This document shows, piece after piece, positions 52,431-64,000 of a DNA stretch of 64,000 bases; positions within the stretch are counted from its first letter, which is position 1; the number at the start of each line of letters is the position of its first letter. Source of the DNA: Gymnorhina tibicen (Eukaryota; Chordata; Aves; Passeriformes; Artamidae); contig VXAZ01008267.1 of NCBI GenBank assembly GCA_013399875.1, positions 179,390 through 243,389 of the forward strand, given 5' to 3'. The notes under the pieces are model-generated. The model saw only the letters and a program-made list of their open reading frames with translations, did not search any database and had not been told where the DNA came from. Position numbers and translations under genes: made by a program.

Positions 52431-52447
52431 CTTTTACCTCTTCAGAC
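52411..52447. repeat. 18-bp tandem duplication at an exon edge
   Basis: CTTTTACCTCTTCAGCATCA is followed directly by CTTTTACCTCTTCAGAC. On the minus strand each copy carries GAAGAGGTAAAAG, a donor-like motif. It spans the likely acceptor side of the coiled-coil-like exon at 52,339-52,430. Confidence 0.8.
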
Positions 52448-53683
52448 AATTAGGGTAAGTTACCATTGTTTTCTGCATGGCAGAAATGTATGACCTTTCA
52501 TCCTACCTACATCAATAAACTGTACTATTCACTTTTTTCTCTTCTTTTTGCTCCACTTCTTTTATTAAAGGTAAGCAATTGTTTAAATCAATTCATGCCG
52601 AACTTTACATTCACCCCAGTCTGAGAGTGGGTCAGCTGTCCTTTAACTCCTCCCCAAATACACTTACTGTGAACAGCACTTTAACAAAATCAAACGCATG
52701 CCTTATTACCCTCCATAAAATTGAAAGAATACCCAGACAGAACTCCACCCTGGCACTGATGCCTTGAATGCTGACATTTTAGCTCACTATCTCAAGCAAA
52801 ACATACATTCAACAGGCACATAATCCATTCTGTTTAGAGGCTTCCCTGCTTGCTGCCTTCATAGCAAACACATACAAACACATCTTCCTTCTTTACCACA
52901 CCGGATTCAGTCTCCCCCTCCCACCACAACACCACCCAGTACCCCAGCTGCTTAAGGAAGGAAATAAAGTTAAGCTGAAAACTGACTTGACTGTCCAAGC
53001 TTTAGGAAGGTACTGTCAGTTCAGCTGGCAAACTGTTTGGAAAGAGCCCAGAGGGTGGGAAAACCCATGCAATGTACTCAAGTTTTTTGGTACACACTGA
53101 GCAACAATGAATTTTATATTGTAGTTCTTGCCCAGAACTTCAAATAGAACTACAGATATATTTGAATACAACCTGAGGTATTCTACAGAATCAATCTGAT
53201 CAGATTAACTCTGACTACAAGAAAAAGAAAGTATCAGTAAAGGTAGCAAAAAGGTCAAAAGTCTCCAACAGATGCCAGTGAAGCTTACAGTAGCTACAGC
53301 ATACTGTTGGTTCATTGGGCTTCATTTCCTAACTGCAGCTGACAAGTTAAAATGTAACTATACTTTATCAGATTTGAAGTCAAAGGTATCACACAGGGGA
53401 AGTTTCAGTGTTTGGGGTTCACCCCTACGGAAGATGAAAAGTTACAAAGCAGAACATGAAAAAGAGAAATATAATAAAGTTGAAAGTACAAGAGGTTTGC
53501 TATCATAAGGTTCAAAAACTAGTTGAAAGAAAACTGATGCTACCTCTAAGTTTATGTATCTTAAAGAATTGAGAACTCCTCTAACAATCTGAATTGGAAA
53601 ACGCAACTAAAAATCCAGCCAACCTCAAACCCAATCAAGTAACGGCACATGTAACTTTTTATTACATAAGCTTTTTTTTATTT

Positions 53684-53695
53684 GGGGGGGGGGGG
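53684..53695 (+). repeat. G12 homopolymer
   Basis: Twelve consecutive G residues in AT-rich DNA, directly after CTTTTTTTTATTT. Long G runs are prone to slippage and can form quadruplex-like structures. Confidence 0.9.
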
Positions 53696-56326
53696 AATGT
53701 GTTTAAAGAGCATTATTTTCAAGCTGTTGTATTATATTCACGGAGTAGCTGTTACAATGTTGGCTACTATGCAATACGGAACTCAACTCTACCTTCTGAG
53801 CAGCAATTAAGATGCTCCAACTCAGCACACTTTTTGCCAATGCCAGGTGTAGAAGTGGTACAGCAGATCACTCCCAAAAACTTCAGGCATGGGGATTAAT
53901 ACTAATGTTGCAGGAAATCCAAGTATCAGCACTTTCATTTAAGAAGATACGTACAACACACTAAATTAGGGTCTTCTTTATCATTACTGCCCCAAAAGAT
54001 TTAGTAAGATAATAGTTCAAAAGAAAGAAATACTAATAGTTTTTGCCAACTGCTAGAAGTGGTTGGTGTTTCCATGCTACAAACCCTAACCAGGCTACAA
54101 TACACTGTTTGCTTTTGCACAGGTAGAATAAAGGCAGAGATGAACTGTATCAGTTTTTAAGACATCATTTTAAAAATTACAAGAAGAAGGTTGAAGTTCA
54201 GGGGCAAACATTTACAGTGGCACTATGGTCACCCGAACCTGCGGCCGACCCGTAGCTTCAGCATTTTCTAGAGCTAAGTAAATTGCTGTCACAAGCACTC
54301 CTAAGATAACACACCACCCCTTGTGAGCTCTGGTCCTCTTGTCAACTTACACCACCCCTCATACAGGGGGTAGAAGGAAGAAAACAACATTGTAACTATT
54401 AACTAGATTTATTATACAACATATTGACTGTATACAAGACTTCCCTGTTACAGACTAATTATGCATTTTTTCCACTCCAGTGCTGGGAAATGATACCAGA
54501 GGGCAGAAAGATTTCCAGTGGCTGACCAGTTCCCTTGTTCTCCCAACCTCTTCCTCAGCAATAGCCCGCACTACTAGACTATACTGAGCTTATGGCTTGC
54601 TGTCCTCCCAAGTAAGTTATACTGGTGACTGACATCAGAAATAGCAAAAAGAAGCGCTTGAGAGCACCTGACTATTACGGAAGCCACTTTTAAGCTAACT
54701 ACCTCAGAAAATTGGATGTCATAAGAATAAAAAGGGGGAATGAAGTTTCCCAGGCTCTTTATACACAAATCTACTCAATTTCCTTACTGAAACTTGGCAC
54801 ACTGTGTATCAACAGAAGATTTTTAGTAACAACTTGGTTCTTTTGCTTCCTGTAAAAGTTTTAAGTATATTAATAATATATAACAATAATCAACACCACA
54901 AATAAAAAATGGTACATGATGAACTGAGTGTTACTAAATGCTGTCAAGAACACAGTAGTCATGCAATACTCTCCCAATTTCACCAGCCATTTCCTTAATG
55001 AAAACCAGCTTTATTTCCACTGCATAATCCACACAGCCAGTGAGGCTGGGTGGCTGCTGATCAATTAACTGTGAGGAACCACAAAAGTAGTAAACAGGAG
55101 AGACACAGGGTCACTAATGCAAAAACCAAGCCTTCGGGGGACTTGGGCAGGGAGAACTTCATTAAATACAAATATTGCAACTGGAAGATGCAAGGATCAT
55201 TGGCATGAAATTAATGTAGGTTCGGCTTTTACATAACTGATATGGAAATGAGGTAACATTCACAAGGCATATCAAGATCGCCTAAGAGGATTCATAGGAA
55301 AAGAAGAAAAAACTGCTTATCTCTGTCATAATGAAACTTTGGAACATAGCCAACCACCTGCACCTGAGAACTACATGTGTTTTATTGGTTCAATACTTTC
55401 TTCTCCCAAGAATTACAAATAGCTCTCCATTTACAAACTGACAAAGTTCAATTGAAAATATTCCCATTTGTAATGAAGAAGGATTTGCAAAATAAACTTC
55501 AGAGGAGGGCTTGGAATTAAATGTGTAATAATTTGACCATGATAACTCGAATTTAAAAATGGGTTATTCTCTTTTCCTTAGTTAGCATGAAAATGGTCTA
55601 AGTAAGTAAATCCCAAATCATATCCATTGGGCCAGGGCCACAAACCCTGCCTGTTCTTTGAACCTTACAGTGTAACTTTTTGGAATCTCATTTCAAAGTA
55701 TTAGGAGTATGCCAAAACTCAGACTGTGTTTTTACCACAGCAGAATGGATATTTCCATCCAGGCCTAAGACCTTTTCAGTTTCTCAGATTATTCTCTTCA
55801 GAAAAATTGCCTTTACTAGTGCCACAAGACAAGGAACCTATTGCCTTCAGAAACCAGTGATGCAGTTACACCTTCCTCTGGTGCTAATGCCCTCTCATTG
55901 TTCCTTTACACCCCTGCTATTTTCTGATTGTTGATTTAGAGGAGTGTTTCCTCAGCTATAGTACAGAACCAAATATCTTGGGCCCCCCAAAAAGTGACCT
56001 TAGCTATCTTCTATTGCACCAACTATAATTTGGACTAGCAATCCAAGAGAAAGTATTTCTGTGCTGCTTTTCAAGAAACTGCAAAATAAGAGTGTTCAAC
56101 CTGCAAGTAATCTGCAGAGGACCAAGAAAATACAGTTCTTTCCTCTTAGTATCAGAGGTTGTAGGCAATCCATATGTTCAGACTACCTTAAAGGAACGTT
56201 GCTTCCACCAGGAAAACAGCTAAAACTAATTCTGTGTAGTATGTAGTTATGTCCCCTAGAATTTATCATCACCTGTGTGCCTTCTTATTTCATGTGAGCT
56301 AGGAAGGGAAAACAGCAGACCTTTAC

Positions 56327-56368
56327 CAAGAGCAACAACCACCATCTTTTCCTCAGATGCACTCCTGC
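56327..56368 (-). CDS. Possible 42-nt exon of unit A
   Basis: An excellent acceptor (GTTGTGTTTGCCTGTTGCAG) and a donor CTTG|GTAAAGG enclose 42 bases. One reading is RSASEEKMVVVAL; a second frame is also open. The splice signals are the main support, and the short length makes the frame evidence weak. Confidence 0.28.
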
Positions 56369-59300
56369 CTGCAACAGGCAAACACAACAGTGAGTCTGGA
56401 GTGTTTGCATTCATCTGAACACCACTGCTCACCATCATCTATACTAACAAAGTTTCAGCCACGGGAAAACTGAGAACTTCCATGAGTGTGCAGGGTAGGC
56501 AAGAAGCTTTAAACTGATCTCTGCACCACCACCACCACTATAGCAACAACTGAGAAAACGCAAAAAATGCTAAATGGCTTTAGAAACTAAACTCCTTTTT
56601 TCCCTTTTTACAAAATAAATTGCAAGCACAGATAAACTAAAATTGAGCCTATAAGCATTAAACTAAATAAATTAGATCCAAAGAACAGGACCTTATATCA
56701 CACCTTCAAACTGCTTTTGGAAATTTCCTATTTTTGAAAGAATCTCAAACCAAAACCAACAATCCCTTTTTATTCAATCACCTTTTGGAGATCAGCATCT
56801 AGCAGGGTTCAAGCACTTGAAATTAATGAATGATAAAAAATCAACATCTTATGTAGAACATTTCTTCCCTTAGCAGCCTGTTAAGGCTCAAAATACATTC
56901 TCTTTTCTAAAAAGTGCCAAAAACTATAAAACACTGACCAGTTGTGTTACTACAGCTATACAACAAAAAATGTGGCAATTTTTCCTAGTTATGATATAAC
57001 ATTAGGAGGAACCAACATTAACTTTATGCACACTCAGTACCAAGGTGCATATGAATTAAATAAATAACACCTCCCCACTGCCCCGCCCACACAAAAAAAA
57101 GCCACACGACTTTTCTCCCTTGAACAAAGCAGGAAGCTGCTTTCCCCACTTCCTCCCCTCAAAGCATCTTCAAAAGAGATTAAACTCAGGTCCTATACAT
57201 AAAACACCAGTAGTTCTTCAAATATGCTGACCAGACAACAATGAAGTAGAACATCAATAATGTATAATAAAGCAAGTATAACATCAGTTGGCAGATTTCT
57301 TAGCTACTCAAGTAGTTGCAAGAAAACATTTTAATTGATATATTCCAATCTAGTGCAATTATCTCTGGCCTCTGGAAACAGAATACAAATACTGCATAAA
57401 AAGCAGTAGTGCTAATTGCTTTTGAACTACAATGATAAGAATGGGGACTTTGTTGTACTTGCAGATCACCTTAACCCACTCTTTTTCTTAAACAGCATTT
57501 AACCTGAAGAGTTCATAGAGTCTGTATTTACACAGGATGAGATATGAACTCACCATTTCACTTTAAAAAAAGCTCAAATGAGGCCAGTCTGCATTCTCCA
57601 GCATAACAATAAGATAAACATTAAAGTAGCTGAATTATCCTTGTTTCTAGACACAAAACATTATTAAAGCCCTAGTGATTTCTCTGTCCTATGCATTCTA
57701 GTCTTCCCATAATAATCTTCCCATAAGGAAGAGAGGGGAGTTTTCAAACAGCCACCTGCTAAGTTCAGAATGTCTTGTGTCCCTAACATATGCTAGTTCT
57801 TAAACTTGGAACTTCTGTATGACTGAACTACAGTCACAAAGATTTTACGCCTTTAAACTATATAAGTTATATGTAAGAGTTTTATATACTAGATATGGTT
57901 TGAAGGGAACATGCAATAAAAGCTACTTTCAACAGAACTATTTATTCTTACTCTAAAAAGGCAAGACGAGAACAACAACTTGCACTACGGCATAACATGG
58001 AATACACTATGCAGTACCTTCTTTAGATATCTTCACAGGAGATACAAGGCTGGGCTTCAAACTGGATCAAATCAGTTGCACACAATTTACCTCAGCACCA
58101 CAGAAAATACAAGTATAATCTGTGCCTGATTGTTTGTTTACAGATTTTGAATTACAGGCTATAAATCATAGCATGATCATGACTTAGAGGAAGAGAAGTG
58201 TTCTTAAATGCTTTTAAATAAGGTTCATTCTTTCCCCTAATACAGCAAAGGCCCAAAATTATAGACATGCTAAAGAAATGTGTAGGTAAAAACTCTTGTT
58301 TCCAGCACCAAAAGCTTGTTCTATTTATTTTGTGGTTCTGTTTACCCAGCTTTCTGTTCCCACGCTTGCTATCCACCACTCTCACCCTCCCCAGCTATTC
58401 ACCTATCAATTCTGCAGGTAGGTGCATGTAAATACACATGAATATACACAAAAACACGTGTATCAACTCCATCTGAAGAAACATCTCTAATCCCCAATTT
58501 TATATGCAACATCTACCACCAAATTAGTTTCAAAGAGGGTGGCAGTGGTAAGATCCACACTGAAGAAACAGAGGGAATGGGGCAAGATCTCCATGATTTC
58601 TGCATCAAGAAACAGTAACAGGTTTGCTATATCCAAGTGAAAATGTCAGGGAGACCTCCACATACTGCTACTCCTGCCAAGAATAAGAGCACTCATCTGC
58701 AACTCCTTTCTCCTTATGAGCTGATGTGGGGTATCCAGGAGCCCCCTGAGTCACTCCAACAGCCATTATGGGACCAGCGACTACTCATCACCCTATCCCA
58801 GAGAATAAACAGGCCAGTCAGCAGTTACAGTGCACAGGGCAGTAATTCTTCAGCTTTTCGGATGACACTGGTTTTAGATGATGCCTACAGAGGTAGAAAT
58901 CTTAGTATTTTTGCTTACAGGAATTTTTTTTAAACATAATCAGCATTACTGGCAGATTAGGTTAGTTCAATTAAAAATAATGAAAATTTCGTCAATGTCA
59001 AAATGTCCAGCTGCCACGGGCACAACTCCAGCAGTTCTTTCTGATTTAGCACAAGAGCAGAAGTAGTGTTGGTAAGGACTATTCTCATGAAAGAAAGATA
59101 AAAATTACTAGGAACACTTCAACTATCTTCCATGCTAATGCCTCTAAAGAGAATCAGCCTTTGTCCAGGTCTGCTGTTAGCTCCAAGTCCTCTCTAGGAC
59201 ACAGCATTTACAAAAAAAAGATGCTTCTTAATTTTGCAAAACTGGACAACACCAGTGGAGAAATAAAGCCACTCTTTGCAATATCAACTTCAAATGCAAA

Positions 59301-59682
59301 TTCCTGAGGTCTCATTTTATCATAACATTCCCAAGCCTTATGGCATAAGTATTTCTTCATTTCTAAAAAAATTAATTATGCTTCTTTTATTCTCTTTTAA
59401 CAGTCTCCCACATTGAATTACTAGAGCCTTATCTTCTGGATCAAGTACAACAAAACTATCTCTATTTGTAGTTTTTATGCTCTCTCCAGCTCTTATTTTA
59501 TAAACATATCCAACATTATATTCAGTTACTCCAAATAAACAAGCTTAACTGCATAGGGCTGGCAAAACCTACACAATTATTGTCCTTGAGACTACTACAA
59601 AAAACCAGCAGTGAAAGTTCAACAGCAGGAAGCCTGTGAAAGGCTAAGCAAATGGGATTGCGTATTGCAAGGCAGGTCTTAC

Positions 59683-59828
59683 CCATAACGTCTCAAGGAT
59701 CTTTTCAGCACACTCCATTTTACTTTGTGCTCTTCTCCCTTGCTTATTGCACGCTGCTGGGGTATCTTTGAGCTCCTTGAATACTCTCTGCACAAGTATG
59801 ACTAACATCATGCCCACTGGGACCCAAA
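59683..59828 (-). CDS. Candidate 146-nt exon of unit A
   Basis: A consensus donor, TTATGG|GTAAGACC, ends a 48-codon frame; the other two frames are closed. It reads WVPVGMMLVILVQRVFKELK, a hydrophobic stretch followed by a basic one, and ends AEKILETLW. The acceptor, CCTGCTATAG, is only fair. It does not join in phase to the 62.6 kb candidate (phase 2 out versus phase 1 needed). A repeat-derived segment is a possible alternative. Confidence 0.35.
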
Positions 59829-61241
59829 CTATAGCAGGCCCAGGAACTGCTGGCAAAAGTGATACTTACTAAAGCTGCATTTAACCTATAGCTTCTCTTC
59901 CCCCTTAACGTAACATACTTGAGCAGTAATATTTTTTGTTAAAAGTTGCAGTTTATGAAGATGAAGAGAAACCTTGAGAGGACTATGGAAGGAAAACAGG
60001 ATCCCTAAGGTTTACCAGCAAGATACACCCACCCGAGTATTAAAAAACCTTCATTTCGTCCCACTGGAACCTTCCCTAGAATACTTTATAGAAGTCTGGC
60101 CAATGCATGCTAAAAAGACTAATTAATGAAGAAGGCAGTGATAGCATTTTAGTATGATACGGTGAACAAGAAATATCACCCAAAAAAGAGAGAGCCCGGT
60201 TTACCTGGTTTAGCAAAATTACACTATTACTCTCTAGAAACCCACTGAAGATAAGGGGAAACAAACATTAAAAAGAAAGAATTGCTACCCAAGACAAAAA
60301 ATGTTGGCAACTGCCACTGACAAACTGCTTTAACATACAACCTGAAAATTGCAAATATTCCCCAAGTATCAGTTATCTAATTTTGAAGCAGCCTTCCAAT
60401 AGTTAGCTGACAAAACACACAAAGCTTGTTTTATTATCATGATCATCTCATCTAATTTCAATTAAAAAAAAAAAAAAGGAAGAGAGGGGAGAAAAAGGTC
60501 CAAGCCAGGAGTCTTCTCCCTTTTTCTGGAAAACAGGGAGTAAGAAGAAAATAGGTCACCACAGTAATTCCAAAGTGACCAGCTGCACCACTCTAGTGGC
60601 ATGTCAATAGTCCCAAGCCCACTGCTAGACGCTCTTGTCTGTAGCTATTGCAGGCTAGCCCAGGCCCAGCTCTTGAAAAGTAAAGCTCTCTTACACCTGT
60701 ATGGACCAGTTGTCAAAGCAGCAGCTGGAATGATGGAAGAAAGGTCCTCCTGTCACAAGGTCTGTGCAAACTCCATGCAGCTCAGCTTTGACTATTGTCA
60801 CTAACCACAAAAAACAATTCATGTTGCTTCTGGTGACAAGGGCAAGAATTACCCATGTAAAGAACAAACCAATAAAACCCCAGAGCTTACAGCAACAGCT
60901 TCTGGGCACTAGGTTCTTGTACCAGACCAAACATTTAGACATTTCAGAGAATCTCAAACTCAACCTTAGAAGTTTCATTTGGTTCTGTTTTTAATACTTG
61001 TTCCTCTTCCATTTCTGCATGCAAATATAAATCACTGGGAAAAACTTAGGGTTAAATACAAAAATTCCTCAAAACTGAAGCCATATCCAGAGCAAACACT
61101 GTTATTCAACTAGCTCAAGGGGATTTTTTTTCTTTTTGATATCTTCCAGTCATGGTATTGGTCACTTGCTGTTTGAGACTGTATTCTGACATTCTTCCTG
61201 GGAGGTGTTCATGTCAGAGGGAATTAGGATTATAATAGATT

Positions 61242-61270
61242 TGGGGGAGGGGAAGGAAGGAAAGGAAGGA
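61242..61270 (+). repeat. GGAA microsatellite
   Basis: A G-rich start followed by about five GGAA units with one interruption. GGAA arrays can be bound by ETS factors, but this one is short. Confidence 0.75.
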
Positions 61271-62594
61271 CAACACAAGTCTTAGAAGAGACAGAGCTAT
61301 ATGGCAGTTCACAGATACTCAGACAATTAACTGTCGAGCACTGAGGATAAGCAAGCTAAATACCAGAAAGAACTGCTTTTTTAGTCAATATAAAAAGGCA
61401 GAAGCAACCCTAGCTGAGTCAGTCTGGCTAACATCTATTACTGGAGTTCATCAGGATTTAGAGCAAGACCAGACAAGAATAACGCTGAATTCTAAAACCT
61501 CCTAACATTGCAACACTTCTCCAGCCCACTGTGATTCCTGGGAGGATTATTACAGATACAAAAGTTGTAAAGGTTCAAAGTTGTTTGGGTGCGAGCATGC
61601 AGGAGCTGTACAAAGCAGCAAATCACAGCGAGGCTCTGTGCTAGGCCAGCTGCCCTCCCACTGATGGATAAGCTACATTGCATTTTCTACTGGTAAGGCA
61701 GGCCAATAACTGCAGGTACAAGGCCACAAACCCTGAAATATTATCCTTTTTCTCACAGTAACTCACAGAACCCACATGTGCATATAGCTCCTTCCTCTGA
61801 CATCATTTGCACGAAACCTATAGTTTCTGTTAAACTACGGCTTAAATGTAGGCAAAATCTGCTAAAAACTCATGGCACTCTAAGCTAGAGGGAGCACATT
61901 ATACACTGATGTTCTGTATTATGCAAGTCCACTGAAGTGAAAAGTTTGCCTTCATGTCTCTTAAGGAACTCAGACAAAAAAATTAAACTTGTCCTTTGGT
62001 ACTTTACACAATAATGAAGTAGTTTTCACCAGGCAAGATGATGAAGACAAAACCCTCTGAAATACAAAGCTAGATATAAAATAGGCATCTCCTGCCTGAT
62101 GTGGAACACACTGTTTTGCAAGTTGTTTTCCTTGATGCATAGCCACTGGAGGGAATTATAATCTTATTAAGTTCTTAGAAAAAGTAAATACAGACAGCAT
62201 GGTCTCAATTGTATTAGCAAAAACTTTCAGCATAGCAATTAATTTTATCACCCCAAATTAGAAAGACAAGCATTCACAGTGAAATAAACATACGAGGACC
62301 ACTCTTGAGCTGTTGAAGCCCAGCAGGATGACTCTGCAAAGCGTTAATACAGTAACATGAAAAGTAAACAGTTCTACTTTTTGCCTTAGCCTCTACAAGT
62401 TCTCTCCTCCAAAGTATTATGCTATTACACAAAAACCAGCTATCTCCATGCTTTGGTTCACTTAGGCCAGCCAAACAGAAACAGAATTAGTTGAATTTTC
62501 TAACTTTACCTTAACTAACCTCACAGAAGGATTAAACTTTTCTTTTGAAATGAAGCTCAGCAACAGTGTTCTACAACATCCCAAAGCAACATAC

Positions 62595-62710
62595 CACCAC
62601 TCTGCTCCAAGGAAACCACTTCCAGAGAAGTCAGCGCAGGCTTTAACCAAATCAGTTTTGGAATATAAATAGTCATTCACAGCAGCAATTTGTCCAATGA
62701 AGTCGGTTGT
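62595..62710 (-). CDS. Candidate 116-nt exon of unit A
   Basis: A T/G-rich acceptor ending GTCAGTAG and a donor GTG|GTATGT bound 116 bases with only one open frame, in phase 0 at the start. It reads TTDFIGQIAAVNDYLYSKTD and then LVKACADFSGSGFLG. The composition looks like a folded globular domain, with mixed hydrophobic and charged residues. It would be an early exon of the gene whose CpG island lies about 1 kb upstream. No family recognised. Confidence 0.42.
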
Positions 62711-63589
62711 CTACTGACAACAACCACCATCAAGTACCACTAAGGACCTGTACAAACCACAGATAAAGGAAGCTTTTGACAGTGAAAATGTTGTTCTCAT
62801 CTTTAAATATGTGACTTACTAAACCTGCAAGCATTTTTTACGGAGGGGTTTGTTTCCTTCCTGAGATAGTGTCACAAGATAAGAATCAGTGTGGTTTTAC
62901 AGCACTTGGTCAACATTCTTCCACAAAGATTCTGAAGTATTCGGCACATATCCTCAGCATGACAGTAACAACACGGAAGCAAAGCAACTGAAACAGCCTA
63001 CTGAGGAAACGACACGGTGAGGAAACACTTCTTAAGAAACTACAGTTAATTTCACTCTTTGCTCAACCCTCAATCACCAAATCACCTTATTTCTCGAAGT
63101 AATCTATATACTCCATGAAGTCTGCAGCAGGGAGATATGCAGTGCACAAAGGACTAAAGAACTCATTTTTTGGTTTAGTATATTTCTTTCCTAATGTCCA
63201 TTTCAGATTTGTAATTCTGAAGGAAGTCCAGGTTACACTCTCGCTACCTCATCTCCAGATTGCCTTACTATTCTTCAAGAACGTATTAGCAAATTGCTTT
63301 TGCAACTCCCTCAGTATGACTGACCACCAAAACATTTGAGATTTGTTGTGTTTTCAGGGGTTTTTTTTGTGTTTTCCGTCTAATTCCTCAGGATGTTTCA
63401 GCTAGAGCTACCCTGATTACCAGACAGATTTCTGGTCAAGACACTGAACTGCCCACTAAGCAGCAAAAATTACCATATTATCAAAATACTAGAAACATAC
63501 ACATGAAAGTGGAGAGGGGAAAACTAATTAAGCCCCTACAATACTTGCAGCCACACAAGCACGCCTATCTGAGGCTGTAAAAACCGTAG

Positions 63590-64000
63590 AAGCCAAACTT
63601 GGTCCTAGGAGCACCTCAGAGCGACTCCCATCAGCGAGGCGCTGCACACTAGGCGAAGGGCGCGCGCACACGTCTCCTAGTTCGCCGCTCAGGTCTCCCA
63701 AGTTTCACCCGAAGGCGGAGGAGCGGGCCAGCTGCGCGGAGGGCGGTGCGGGCGGCCGGGGGCGTCGCTGCACGCCCGCACCGCCCTCCCCACCAGGAGC
63801 CGGGACGCGCTTCTCCGCCGGAGCCCCCGGGCACCCCCAGGCGGGGCGGGGCCGGGAACAAAGCCCGGCTCCGTGCCACCCTCCCCGCTCCGTCCCGCCA
63901 TTCCCGGCCGGCCTGGCCCGCTCCCAGCCCCGCCATCCCCCGCGGCGGTGGCTGCCCGGCGGCTGCGCGGCCCCGCTGCCGCGGAGGGTGGCCGGAGCCG
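63590..64000. promoter_or_regulatory. CpG island at the right edge (promoter of unit A)
   Basis: This is dense CpG and very high GC, truncated by the window edge. By its position it most likely holds the promoter or 5'UTR of the minus-strand gene whose candidate exons lie at 62.6-51 kb. A plus-strand gene leaving the window, or a bidirectional promoter, is also possible. The frames open in it are GC-driven and I do not call them coding. Confidence 0.65.

Larger units (their letters stand above)
52448..59682. other. Intron-like stretch of unit A
   Basis: AT-rich; contains the G12 run and the weak exon candidate at 56.3 kb. Nothing else is supportable. Confidence 0.45.

Noticed and set aside
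63649..63936. 95- and 70-codon minus-strand frames in the right-edge CpG island
   Set aside because: GC-driven low-complexity frames; more likely 5'UTR.

Overview
The window looks like one piece of an avian (or at least sauropsid) nuclear genome. It is AT-rich and repeat-poor. It has no long uninterrupted reading frame and no operon layout. Several 3' ends of CR1 LINEs, the typical bird and reptile retrotransposon, are recognisable, and there is one LTR-like block with a TATA box and a polyadenylation signal. GC-rich DNA is confined to three CpG islands at about 20.75-21.06, 39.95-40.35 and 63.6-64.0 kb, which I read as promoters. Species cannot be fixed from the sequence.

Layout. Nearly all spliced-gene signal lies on the minus strand, so I read the window as up to three minus-strand transcription units, each headed by a CpG island. 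Unit A starts at or beyond the right edge. Its candidate exons are near 62.6, 59.7, 56.3 and 52.4 kb, with a possible terminal coding exon at 51.0-51.15 kb. Unit B starts at the 40 kb island. Its first exon ends at 39,951, there is an exon with a strong acceptor at 39,640, and a well-supported ATG-containing exon lies at 36,272-36,473. Weaker candidates lie near 34.4 and 25.6 kb, and a possible terminal exon near 26.45 kb. Unit C starts at the 20.8 kb island, where a clear first coding exon lies at 20,799-20,874. Weaker candidates continue at 13.4, 9.2 and 3.4 kb down to a possible terminal coding exon at 767-860.

I could not assign any of these proteins to a family with confidence, so gene symbols are blank. 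Most neighbouring candidate exons do not join in phase. Some must therefore be spurious, or real exons between them are unseen. The best-supported coding pieces are the first exon at 20.8 kb and the ATG exon at 36.4 kb. After those come the 92-nt coiled-coil-like exon at 52.4 kb, which joins in phase to the 51 kb terminal exon, and the 69-nt exon at 9.2 kb.

The rest is intron-like or intergenic DNA with scattered poly(A) runs, short microsatellites, two small minisatellites and CR1 remnants. No tRNA, rRNA, CRISPR array or intact mobile-element gene was seen. The most unusual region is 39.4-41.1 kb: a CpG promoter beside a probable LTR and a CR1 tail, a 14-bp perfect palindrome with an E-box, and two exons that together could encode a small cysteine-rich secreted protein.
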